Assembly: GCA_029881895.1 (NCBI GenBank)
Contig: JAOULS010000002.1
Coordinates: 1 to 45,936, forward strand
Length of the DNA: 45,936 nt
Direction: 5' to 3'
DNA from: Cyclobacteriaceae bacterium
GTDB lineage: Bacteria > Bacteroidota > Bacteroidia > Cytophagales > Cyclobacteriaceae
A program made the position numbers and the translations under genes. Shown piece after piece: positions 34,077-41,330 of the stretch (positions within the stretch are counted from its first letter, which is position 1; every line of letters begins with the position of its first letter). The notes beneath the pieces are model-generated. The model worked only from the letters and a program-made list of their open reading frames with translations, did not search any database and was not told the DNA's origin.

Positions 34077-35270
34077 TTATTTTTTAAAAATTAAAGCAGA
34101 ACAATTTCCTCCAAAACCAAGCGAGTTTGACATAACCGTATTTACCTCCTTTTCAACAACATCAAAAATTGGAGGTTGAGAGATAACATCCATAGGTGTA
34201 TCTACCCGCAAACAAGGGAATAGAAGATTATGACGTAAAGAAAGTAATGAAAACACTGCTTCTATAGCACCTGCAGCACCTAATGTATGCCCCGTATATG
34301 CCTTGGTAGAACTATACAAAGGCATATTTTCTTTAAACAATGAATTAACCGCCATACTTTCAGACATATCGTTATTTCCTGTACCAGTACCATGTACATT
34401 GATGTAATCAATTGAAATATCATCTGCCACGCTCATCGCTTTTCTCATTGCATTTAGTGCCCCTTCACCTTGAGGAGAAGATGCGGTTTGATGGTACGCA
34501 TCATTTGCATTTCCATACCCTATTACTTCACCTAATACATTCGCCCCTCTAGCACGAACCGACCTCTCTGACTCTAACACCAAATAAGCGGCTCCTTCAC
34601 CAAGGTTTAGTCCTTTTCTGTTTTTATCAAAAGGTTTGCAAGGGTGATCATCTAATATTTTTAGAGAATTAAATCCATTTAATGTGAATACCGAAAGTGC
34701 ATCGGTACCTCCTGCTATCGCCACCTCAGCTTTACCTCCTTTTATGGTTCTACATGCCTGCATAATTGTATTTGCAGACGATGAACAAGCGGTACTTATC
34801 GTACTTGTCTCTCCTAGAGCACCAATATAATTAGCGATGGTTTCAGTACTATGTCCACAGTCGTGACCCGAAAAAGCTTCTTTATAATTCACTTCCTCTC
34901 CCTCCAAAAAAGCTTTGTAATGTACTTCAGAAACATCCATTCCACCAACAGAAGTACCATTAAAAAAAAGTGCAGAATGTAATTCGTTAGATGATAAGCC
35001 ACTTAACCGAATTGATTCTTTGGCTGCGATCATCCCCAACAAAGCAGTTCTAGAAATCGTTTTCGATACCTCAAAACCTAATTGCTTTTTTAAGTCGTTA
35101 TTTGAAAGTTTTACCTCCCCTACTACTTTTTGATTCGCATAATTTGTTTTTAAGAAAAGAGGGCTTGAGATACCTGATTTTTTATTTTTTAGGGCATGTA
35201 GGTTTTCTTCAATATCATTCCCTAATGCTGAAATTATTCCCCAACCTGTAACATATACCCTTTCCGTCAT
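34077..35270 (-). CDS. Beta-ketoacyl-ACP synthase (FabF-like), active-site intact
   Basis: This 397-residue condensing enzyme has Cys162 in STACSSSANT, the first His in NVHGTGTGNNDMSES, the second in KAYTGHTLGAAGAIE, and the closing SNSLGFGGNCSALIF. It extends an ACP-bound chain by malonyl-ACP condensation. It starts directly after the ACP gene stop (adjacent bases) and sits one base ahead of the chain-length-factor-like gene, so it is the likely KS of a KS/CLF pair. Two more active KS genes lie in the same cluster (36133 and 39288), so they probably differ in chain length or starter unit. Confidence 0.95.
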   Translation of the reverse strand: MTERVYVTGWGIISALGNDIEENLHALKNKKSGISSPLFLKTNYANQKVVGEVKLSNNDLKKQLGFEVSKTISRTALLGMIAAKESIRLSGLSSNELHSALFFNGTSVGGMDVSEVHYKAFLEGEEVNYKEAFSGHDCGHSTETIANYIGALGETSTISTACSSSANTIMQACRTIKGGKAEVAIAGGTDALSVFTLNGFNSLKILDDHPCKPFDKNRKGLNLGEGAAYLVLESERSVRARGANVLGEVIGYGNANDAYHQTASSPQGEGALNAMRKAMSVADDISIDYINVHGTGTGNNDMSESMAVNSLFKENMPLYSSTKAYTGHTLGAAGAIEAVFSLLSLRHNLLFPCLRVDTPMDVISQPPIFDVVEKEVNTVMSNSLGFGGNCSALIFKK

Positions 35271-35525
35271 CTAAGCCTTGTTTTCTTGAATAAATTCAGC
35301 GATGCTTCTAACACTATTAAATACTTTTTTTCCAACTTCAGGATTATCAATTTTCACTTCATAGTTCTTTTCCAAAAGAACAATTAGCTCCAATGCATCA
35401 ATAGAATCTAAACCAATTTTTTCTCCGAAAAGCAATTCATCATCTGCAATATCATCAACTGTGAAATCTTCCAAATTGAGTTGTTCAATTATATCTTCCT
35501 TGAGTTGTTGTATTAATTTGTCCAT
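35271..35525 (-). CDS. Acyl carrier protein
   Basis: This 84-residue acidic four-helix protein has phosphopantetheine attachment at Ser41 in GLDSIDALEL. The residues around it are those of the type II ACP family. It carries the growing polyene chain or its starter. It lies 8 bases after the 200-residue ketosynthase-like gene and touches the next KS gene. A second ACP is encoded at 39020-39277; aryl-polyene loci commonly carry two (ApeE, ApeF). Confidence 0.95.
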   Translation of the reverse strand: MDKLIQQLKEDIIEQLNLEDFTVDDIADDELLFGEKIGLDSIDALELIVLLEKNYEVKIDNPEVGKKVFNSVRSIAEFIQENKA

Positions 35526-35533
35526 TATCTTTA

Positions 35534-36136
35534 TTATATTAAGTTTTTTATTTTATCGTTAAATATACTTATTGTATCCTTATTCTCATTTGAAATTAAA
35601 AACAAATGCGCTTGATAATCCTCCCCATCAAAATCTACCCACCCTGTAATACAATACGTGTACTTTTCTTTGTCAAATAAATAGGAAACATATTGATTTA
35701 AAAAGGAAGTGTCAAAATCCTTCATCTGAAAGCAGGAATTTTCACCAGTAATTTTATACTTGATACACATCTCACCAATCATGATATTGGGCAATGTGTA
35801 AACAAAAACAGCAGGGCTTGGTAATTCATCCATACTAGTTTGATGAATAGTATCTGAAACAATGGATGAACTACTGTTTCCTAAAATTATTGCTACTTCA
35901 CTAGAAGGAGTGTCAACTAATACTTGGCCATTATCAAGTAAAAATTCAGAAGTAAGAAGAGCGAGTTTACACAAATTATCCATTTTATGATATTTGCTAT
36001 ACCCGATTTCAAATTGTTTATATACTTTTAGTGCAAAATCATTAAAAGAAAGGTTTTGATTCAAAATAATAGGTTTTCCATTTTTAAAAATACCTTTTGA
36101 ATTAAAAGTGCAATATGATTGAATTCCTAAATTCAT
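35534..36136 (-). CDS. Truncated ketosynthase-like protein (N-terminal thiolase-fold half)
   Basis: This 200-residue protein has ketosynthase-like strands EVAIILGNSSSSIVSDTIHQ and PSPAVFVYTLPNIMIGEMCIKYKITGENSCF, which match the region just before the KS active-site Cys. Beyond that the GENSCF segment and the tail (QYVSYLFDKEKYTYCITGWVDFDG) replace the usual domain, and there is no His loop. So it is about half a KS, lacking any visible catalytic triad. Similar short proteins occur in flexirubin-type clusters, as far as I recall, often mislabelled 3-oxoacyl-ACP synthase. It could pair with an active KS or act as a scaffold. Its start overlaps the preceding KS stop in an ATGA junction. The product is intact in frame, so it is unlikely to be a recent pseudogene. 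Confidence 0.75.
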   Translation of the reverse strand: MNLGIQSYCTFNSKGIFKNGKPIILNQNLSFNDFALKVYKQFEIGYSKYHKMDNLCKLALLTSEFLLDNGQVLVDTPSSEVAIILGNSSSSIVSDTIHQTSMDELPSPAVFVYTLPNIMIGEMCIKYKITGENSCFQMKDFDTSFLNQYVSYLFDKEKYTYCITGWVDFDGEDYQAHLFLISNENKDTISIFNDKIKNLI

Positions 36137-37245
36137 GCTTTCTTAAAAATTATTGCAGCGTTACATCCTCCAAATCCCGACACCGTTTTAAGCGCAATAT
36201 CAATATTTTTCTTTTTCGTCTTTTCTATTACACTTATTTTTCTCGAAACCCCTAATTGATTGAACCCTTCTGATTTCATTAGTTGGTTTGCGTTCAATTG
36301 TCGGATTGTTAAAATGGATTCAATAATACCCGCAGCACCTAATGTATGGCCAAAATATCCTTTTAAACTATTTACTGGCGCCTTTCCTAAGCCTAGATCA
36401 TCAAAAGCAATGGACTCCATTTCGTCATTATACAAAGTTGCAGTACCATGTGCATTGATATAATCAATTTGATTTGCATGTATGCCTGATGCTTTAAATG
36501 ATTTAGTTACTGCCAAATTAAGCCCTGCTCCTGTTCTTGATGGGCCAGAAATGTGATTTGCATCGTTTGATTGCCCTCCTCCAATGATCTCACTATATGC
36601 CATTTTATCTCCTTTCAACTTTTCATCGTTGCTAATCACTATTGTGCCGACCCCTTCTCCGAGAGAAATTCCGTCCCGTCTGATATCATAGGGTTTACAA
36701 GGCGATTCGCTTACCGCTTTAAGTGAATTGAAACCAGATAAAGTGAACTTGGAAAGGATGTCACCTCCACTTACAATTGCATGATCATATGCTCCCATTT
36801 CGATTAGGTTACGAGCTACCAATATAGCCGAAACGCCTGAAATACATGCATTAGAGACTACTATTGGAGAATGCTTCAAATGAAAGTATTCATTTATCGC
36901 TTCAGCCATTTCCGCCAACTTTATTCTTTTACCTTTTTCCTTATCATTGAGTTGTTCTATATTTCCTTTTGTAGAGGATAGCACCAAAATGGTGCGGTTT
37001 AAATCAACATCGACCGAAGACAATGCTTGTTCGATAGAGTTGATCAATAAATTTTCTAAAAATGTATACTCATCAATAGATGGAAGGTCGTAATTAATTT
37101 TAGCACCATAAAAAAAATCATTTGACAATTCAGGGTTATTAATTTTAGTTATACCTGATTGTCCATTACCGATAGCAAGCACATTCGCCTCTGTAGTTGA
37201 TCCTAAAGGGCTTATAATATTATCAGAAATGGTGAAAATTTTCAT
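36133..37245 (-). CDS. Beta-ketoacyl-ACP synthase, active-site intact
   Basis: This 370-residue condensing enzyme has Cys134 in VSNACISGVSA, the first His in NAHGTATLYNDEMES, the second in KGYFGHTLGAAGIIES, and the end VSGFGGCNAAIIF. It is shorter than most FabF proteins (about 410), mainly at the N-terminus. The residues around the Cys (NACISG) differ from FabF (TACAAS/TACSSS), which suggests a distinct starter or chain. The gene lies 18 bases after the thioesterase gene and overlaps the truncated KS-like gene by 4 bases. In aryl-polyene nomenclature it is closest in layout to the ApeO/ApeR group, but which one cannot be settled by eye. Confidence 0.93.
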   Translation of the reverse strand: MKIFTISDNIISPLGSTTEANVLAIGNGQSGITKINNPELSNDFFYGAKINYDLPSIDEYTFLENLLINSIEQALSSVDVDLNRTILVLSSTKGNIEQLNDKEKGKRIKLAEMAEAINEYFHLKHSPIVVSNACISGVSAILVARNLIEMGAYDHAIVSGGDILSKFTLSGFNSLKAVSESPCKPYDIRRDGISLGEGVGTIVISNDEKLKGDKMAYSEIIGGGQSNDANHISGPSRTGAGLNLAVTKSFKASGIHANQIDYINAHGTATLYNDEMESIAFDDLGLGKAPVNSLKGYFGHTLGAAGIIESILTIRQLNANQLMKSEGFNQLGVSRKISVIEKTKKKNIDIALKTVSGFGGCNAAIIFKKA

Positions 37246-37263
37246 TTATTATCTTAATTGAAC

Positions 37264-37689
37264 TTATTGGTATACTCCATTTTTTTGTTTCCATTCAATG
37301 TAAAAATCTGGATTAGTAAGGTGAAGTTCTTTATTAGCATCCAAAAACACTTGTTCCGTTCTACCAATCGCTAATTTTTCTCCTGATGTTTTATCAATAA
37401 GAGTATACTCAAAAACAATTTTTGCCGCTTGAACAGGAATAAATACTACCTCAACGATGATATTTTTTTCATATTCAATAGGTCGTTTATAATCACAATG
37501 AATAGAAGTAATAGGCATAAGAAATCCTTTTCGATAAACCTCCATGTACCCTAATCCATATTGTTTTCCAAATTCTTCCCTGCCATCTTCAAAATATTTG
37601 ACATGATTTCCATGCCATACGATCCCAAGGCTATCTACTTCACTAAAGCGAATGGTGATTTCTCTAGTAGCTATTAATTGGTTATTCAT
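37264..37689 (-). CDS. Hotdog acyl-CoA/ACP thioesterase (4HBT/YbgC type)
   Basis: This 141-residue hotdog protein begins REITIRFSEVDSLGIVWHGNHVKYFEDGREEF, the 4HBT signature (Asp near residue 18, then the HGNxxxYFE segment). Family members hydrolyse acyl-CoA or acyl-ACP thioesters. In aryl-polyene loci a thioesterase of this type (ApeK-like) is standard and may release or edit the chain; its real substrate is not visible from sequence. It overlaps the dehydratase gene by 4 bases (ATGA). Confidence 0.88.
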   Translation of the reverse strand: MNNQLIATREITIRFSEVDSLGIVWHGNHVKYFEDGREEFGKQYGLGYMEVYRKGFLMPITSIHCDYKRPIEYEKNIIVEVVFIPVQAAKIVFEYTLIDKTSGEKLAIGRTEQVFLDANKELHLTNPDFYIEWKQKNGVYQ

Positions 37690-38120
37690 TTGTTAATAAA
37701 TATTCGTAACTCACAAGAAGCTAAAATTTCCTCTTTACTATTTTTCACCTCTCCTTTAACAATCTGAATATTCATCATCTCGTTTGTTAATGTAGTAGTA
37801 GTGAAAATATCACTACCTGTAGAAGGGTTTTGAAATATTTTTACATCCTTAATTCCAGCTATATATCCTAAAGGTATTTCTTTCCCAGCATCTTTAAATT
37901 TAGTTCCTGCAAATAATGCAGCCGTTTGGGCTATGTTTTCGATCAATCCTCCATCTTTAAACTCTCCATTTTCCACCATCACGTTATTCTCTTCAATGGT
38001 AAGCCCCGTCACTACATGATTTTCACCTTTTTCATATACAGCATCTACCATTACAAATGGAGGTCGTTGAGGGATATAATCCAAAACATCATCTCCTTGT
38101 ATAATTTTATTCATCATCAT
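37686..38120 (-). CDS. ApeP-like hotdog 3-hydroxyacyl-ACP dehydratase subunit
   Basis: This 144-residue hotdog domain has VLDYIPQRPPFVMVDAVYE at residues 12-30 and GGLIENIAQTAALFAGTKF at about 57-75. The helix keeps the E-N-I-A-Q acid motif but no GHFP histidine precedes it (the segment reads VENGEFKDGGLIEN). ApeP proteins of aryl-polyene systems have the same feature and work as a heterodimer with ApeI. The GHFP-bearing protein at 30689-31051 would be the complementary half, with Glu from this one and His from the other (inference). It starts 6 bases after the acyltransferase gene. Confidence 0.85.
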   Translation of the reverse strand: MMMNKIIQGDDVLDYIPQRPPFVMVDAVYEKGENHVVTGLTIEENNVMVENGEFKDGGLIENIAQTAALFAGTKFKDAGKEIPLGYIAGIKDVKIFQNPSTGSDIFTTTTLTNEMMNIQIVKGEVKNSKEEILASCELRIFINK

Positions 38121-38126
38121 TCTATT

Positions 38127-39020
38127 TTATTCAATTACAGCACCTTCTGCTTCATCATTCCAAAAATCAAAATAGTTAAACCATTGATTTGGAAATTGAT
38201 TAATTTTTTCTTCAAGCGATTTTACATAATCATCTAGAATATCCAAAGGAGAATCTTCTGGATATTTTATCGCTGTGGAAGAAAGTTTATAATGTTTAGC
38301 ATTTGGTTTTTCTTTCAAACAATATACAAAAGTATATGGAACGTTTAATTTATGTGCAATGGAAAATACACCCGTAGGAAAATACGCTTCTTTATTCATG
38401 AACGATTTTTTGCTCACCCTACTGCCCTTCACAAAACGATCGCCATGCATACAGATAATTTCGTTGTTTTTTAACGCTTTTTTAATAAGTATAATATGTG
38501 ACATATCTCCTTTAATCGGTATTATTGTCACTGTATTGTTTTGAACAATAGTTTCGAGGTAATTTTTTATCTTTTCATGCTCAGCTTCAAACATCACAAT
38601 ATTGATTTTTATATTAATCCGTTTCAATAAAAATCCTGCAATATCCCAATTTCCTAAATGAGCACTAATAAGCATACCACCTTTACCTCCTTCTCGTAAT
38701 TGATGTAAATGTTCTTCGCCATCAAAATCATAACTAAAATCAGATACTGCACCTGACATAATTGCAATTTTGTCAATTAACGTTTGTCCAAAAATAAAAT
38801 AATTAGAAAATACTGCTTTTAAGGAATTATAGGTAGAATAGCGTAGAATATCTTTATAATACCTATAAATCGCTTTTGAGGCTTTGGGTACAAAAAAAAC
38901 AAAGTAGGTTGATACTATACGTAAAAGAAAATAGGCAGCTTTAAGCCCCAGTTGGTTTAAGACAAATACAAAAATTTTATAGCCTAATAAACCTCCTCTG
39001 GTTTTGCCTTTCCATGACAT
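38127..39020 (-). CDS. LpxL/HtrB-like lysophospholipid acyltransferase
   Basis: This 297-residue membrane-associated acyltransferase has the HxxxxD catalytic motif in ISAHLGNWDIAGF (near residue 119), followed by NIVMFEAEHEKIKNYLE and IICMHGDRFVKGSR, which match the LpxL/LpxM family. In E. coli the family adds secondary acyl chains to lipid A. In aryl-polyene clusters the homologue (ApeD) is thought to place the polyene or a fatty acid on the lipid anchor. Its first codon overlaps the ACP stop by one base (TAATG junction), so both are translated together. Confidence 0.9.
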   Translation of the reverse strand: MSWKGKTRGGLLGYKIFVFVLNQLGLKAAYFLLRIVSTYFVFFVPKASKAIYRYYKDILRYSTYNSLKAVFSNYFIFGQTLIDKIAIMSGAVSDFSYDFDGEEHLHQLREGGKGGMLISAHLGNWDIAGFLLKRINIKINIVMFEAEHEKIKNYLETIVQNNTVTIIPIKGDMSHIILIKKALKNNEIICMHGDRFVKGSRVSKKSFMNKEAYFPTGVFSIAHKLNVPYTFVYCLKEKPNAKHYKLSSTAIKYPEDSPLDILDDYVKSLEEKINQFPNQWFNYFDFWNDEAEGAVIE

Positions 39021-39277
39021 TACTTGCTTTCTACTTTATTTATGATATAGTCGTAAAAATTTTGAAACGTAATGATTCCAGTAAAATCTTCTGGTTTTAC
39101 TTTAAAGCCAAAATTGCTTTCAATTTCAACCACCAAATCCACATAATCAAGACTATCTAAATCTAGTGTGTTTTTTAAGTCTGCATCTGGAGTTATTGCA
39201 TCAGCATCTACCTCAAATTCTTCTACTAAAAACTCATTTACCTTCTCAATAATCTCTTCCTTACTCATTACTTGCAT
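39020..39277 (-). CDS. Acyl carrier protein (second)
   Basis: This 85-residue protein has the attachment serine at 42 (Ser39 if translation begins at the fourth codon, MSKEEII) in LDLDSLDYVDLVVEIE. Both ATGs are plausible, since the second gives a more usual ACP N-terminus. The DSLDYVDL motif differs from the first ACP (DSIDALEL), so the two may serve different partners, for example one for the coumaroyl starter and one for chain extension. It lies 10 bases after the KS gene and overlaps the acyltransferase gene by one base. Confidence 0.95.
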   Translation of the reverse strand: MQVMSKEEIIEKVNEFLVEEFEVDADAITPDADLKNTLDLDSLDYVDLVVEIESNFGFKVKPEDFTGIITFQNFYDYIINKVESK

Positions 39278-39287
39278 AATTATTAAA

Positions 39288-40508
39288 TCAAAATTTTCTT
39301 ATTATAATCGATGAATTGGTTCCTCCAAATCCAAAAGAATTGGAAAGAAATGTATCAAATTCAGTTTCTACTGTTTCGTAGGCAAAGTTAATATCTTTAA
39401 TCTCATCATCAGGGGTATTCAAATTTATATTTGGAGCAATAAAACCATTTTTCATCATAAGTAATGAATAAACGATTTCACTCGATCCTGCCATCCACAT
39501 TTCGTGTCCTGTCATTGATTTCGTTGACGACAAATAAGGTCTTGAATTACCAAATATGCGTTGTATTGCTTTTGCTTCATTTAAATCACCTATTGGCGTT
39601 GAGGTAGCATGCGCATTAATATAATGAATATCTTTTGGTGTAAGTTGAGCTTGATTTAACACCATTTCCAATGATTTTGCAGGTCCTTCAATATTAGGTC
39701 TCGAAATATGTTCTCCATTAGATGAAAATCCATACCCCAATATTTCGCCAAAAATAGTAGCTCCTCTTTTTTGAGCAGATTCTAAACTTTCAATAATAAC
39801 AGTCGCTGCACCACCACTAGGAACAAGTCCATCTCTATCTTTATCAAAAGGTCTAGAGGCTTTTTCTGGAGCATCGGTACGCATAGAAAACGTACTCAGT
39901 CCATCAAAACTCCCCATAGATTGATAGTTTACTTCCTGCGCTCCTCCACAAATTACTTTATTTTGAAGTCCTTGTTTTACCAATAAATAACCTAGCCCTA
40001 TGGAATGCGAACCACTAGCGCAAGCAGCACTTACAGTAAAGTTAATCCCTCTCAATTTAAAAATTGTGGAGAGGTTCATCGTTACTGTAGAGTTCATTGA
40101 TTGAAAAATAGAACCACTACCTGTCAAGGTAGTGTCTTTTTTCAAGCGAATAGTGTCAGACGCTTCAATTACAGACTTTGCAGAGCTATCATTCCCAAAA
40201 ATAATCCCCACATCCTCTTTCAATAACATATCTTCATCAATACCCGCCTCTTTCAACGCCTCTAACGTTGATAAGTAGGCATACTCACCCTGATCTGGCA
40301 ATCCTACACGGTCTCTACGTTTTAAATATTCCTTCAAATTAGGTTTAGGGATTACACCTGTTAATGGTGATCTAAACCCAATCACTTCCCTTTCTGGATC
40401 TATTCCTATGCCTGATTTACCTGTATATAGCGAATTTCTAACTTCTTCTAGGTTTACACCTAACGTAGAATAAATACCGATTCCTGTAATAACTACTCTA
40501 TTATTCAT
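39288..40508 (-). CDS. Beta-ketoacyl-ACP synthase (ApeR/FabF-like), active-site intact
   Basis: This 406-residue condensing enzyme has Cys163 in SAACASGSHSIG, the first His in NAHATSTPIGDLNEAKA, the second in KSMTGHEMWMAGSSE, and the end SNSFGFGGTNSSIII. The HATSTPIGD loop is FabF/FabB-like. The E-M-W-M segment after the second His is unusual compared with the FabF consensus GHxLGAAG and may shape the substrate channel; similar residues occur in FabB (GHSLGAAG there), so the difference is notable. It follows the ketoreductase gene by 7 bases and precedes the second ACP gene by 10. Confidence 0.95.
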   Translation of the reverse strand: MNNRVVITGIGIYSTLGVNLEEVRNSLYTGKSGIGIDPEREVIGFRSPLTGVIPKPNLKEYLKRRDRVGLPDQGEYAYLSTLEALKEAGIDEDMLLKEDVGIIFGNDSSAKSVIEASDTIRLKKDTTLTGSGSIFQSMNSTVTMNLSTIFKLRGINFTVSAACASGSHSIGLGYLLVKQGLQNKVICGGAQEVNYQSMGSFDGLSTFSMRTDAPEKASRPFDKDRDGLVPSGGAATVIIESLESAQKRGATIFGEILGYGFSSNGEHISRPNIEGPAKSLEMVLNQAQLTPKDIHYINAHATSTPIGDLNEAKAIQRIFGNSRPYLSSTKSMTGHEMWMAGSSEIVYSLLMMKNGFIAPNINLNTPDDEIKDINFAYETVETEFDTFLSNSFGFGGTNSSIIIRKF

Positions 40509-40515
40509 ATACTAT

Positions 40516-41241
40516 TTAAAGCAAGCCTCCATTTATTGAAATCACCTCTCCTGTAATATAACTTGAGTGAGGAGAGGCTAAAAAACCGACCAAATGAGCC
40601 ACCTCTTCAGCCGTACCAAATCTTTTCAGCGGTATTAACCCCTTAAATTGTTTTTCATCTATATCTTCGGTCATATCTGTACTAATAAACCCTGGCGCAA
40701 CAGCATTTACTGTTATTTTTCTTCTACCAACTTCTTGCGCCAATGCTTTAGTAGCTCCAATTACAGCTGCCTTTGCTGCTGAATAATTAGTTTGGCCGGG
40801 CATTCCTTTTAATCCAGATAACGAAACAATATTGATTATTCTTCCACCTTTCTCCTTAATCATTTCACCAATCACCGCCTTTGTTACATTATAAAATCCT
40901 CCTAAACTAATATTTATAACATCGTCCCATTGTTCATCCTCCATCCACAACAATAAATTATCCTTCCGGATACCTGCATTATTTACTAATACTTCTATTT
41001 GGTCGTCAGGATTTTTTAAGAACCAATTTGACAAAGTCGATTTGGTTTGATCTCTGTCAGAAACATCGAATTTTATTGATTCAGCTTTCACACCTTTCTC
41101 TTCAATCAATTTTTTCACCTCTGCGGCAGCCACTTCATTAGAATTATAATTCAATAGGATATTAAATCCCATGTCTGCTAATTGTAAAGCAACTGCTTTA
41201 CCAATCCCTCGTGATCCTCCTGTAACTAATGCGTACTTCAT
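40516..41241 (-). CDS. fabG: 3-oxoacyl-ACP reductase (FabG/ApeQ-like)
   Basis: This 241-residue short-chain dehydrogenase reduces beta-ketoacyl-ACP with NADPH. The cofactor motif is TGGSRGIGKAVA (residues 7-18), NNAG at 87-90, and the catalytic Ser140-Tyr153-Lys157 set lies in NIVSLSG and NYSAAKA. The end ISTDMTEDI and TGEVISINGGLL are FabG-like. It is the second gene of the cluster, 89 bases after TAL, with a possible promoter of its own at 41270. In an aryl-polyene pathway it would reduce each beta-keto intermediate (ApeQ role). It could also be shared with fatty-acid synthesis; the context favours the pigment. Confidence 0.95.
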   Translation of the reverse strand: MKYALVTGGSRGIGKAVALQLADMGFNILLNYNSNEVAAAEVKKLIEEKGVKAESIKFDVSDRDQTKSTLSNWFLKNPDDQIEVLVNNAGIRKDNLLLWMEDEQWDDVINISLGGFYNVTKAVIGEMIKEKGGRIINIVSLSGLKGMPGQTNYSAAKAAVIGATKALAQEVGRRKITVNAVAPGFISTDMTEDIDEKQFKGLIPLKRFGTAEEVAHLVGFLASPHSSYITGEVISINGGLL

Positions 41242-41269
41242 GTAAAGGTTATTATAAAAAAAACGATTG

Positions 41270-41277
41270 CAAAATTA
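41270..41277 (-). promoter_or_regulatory. Possible internal -7 box ahead of fabG
   Basis: On the minus strand this reads TAATTTTG, 28 bases before the fabG ATG, in the largest gap inside the cluster. A CAA (TTG on the minus strand) lies at 41293-41295, 15 bases away, slightly closer than the usual 17-23. Confidence 0.42.
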
Positions 41278-41330
41278 ATTCAAAATGTACTTCAATCATA
41301 AAAAATTACCATAATAATTACAAACACCTA

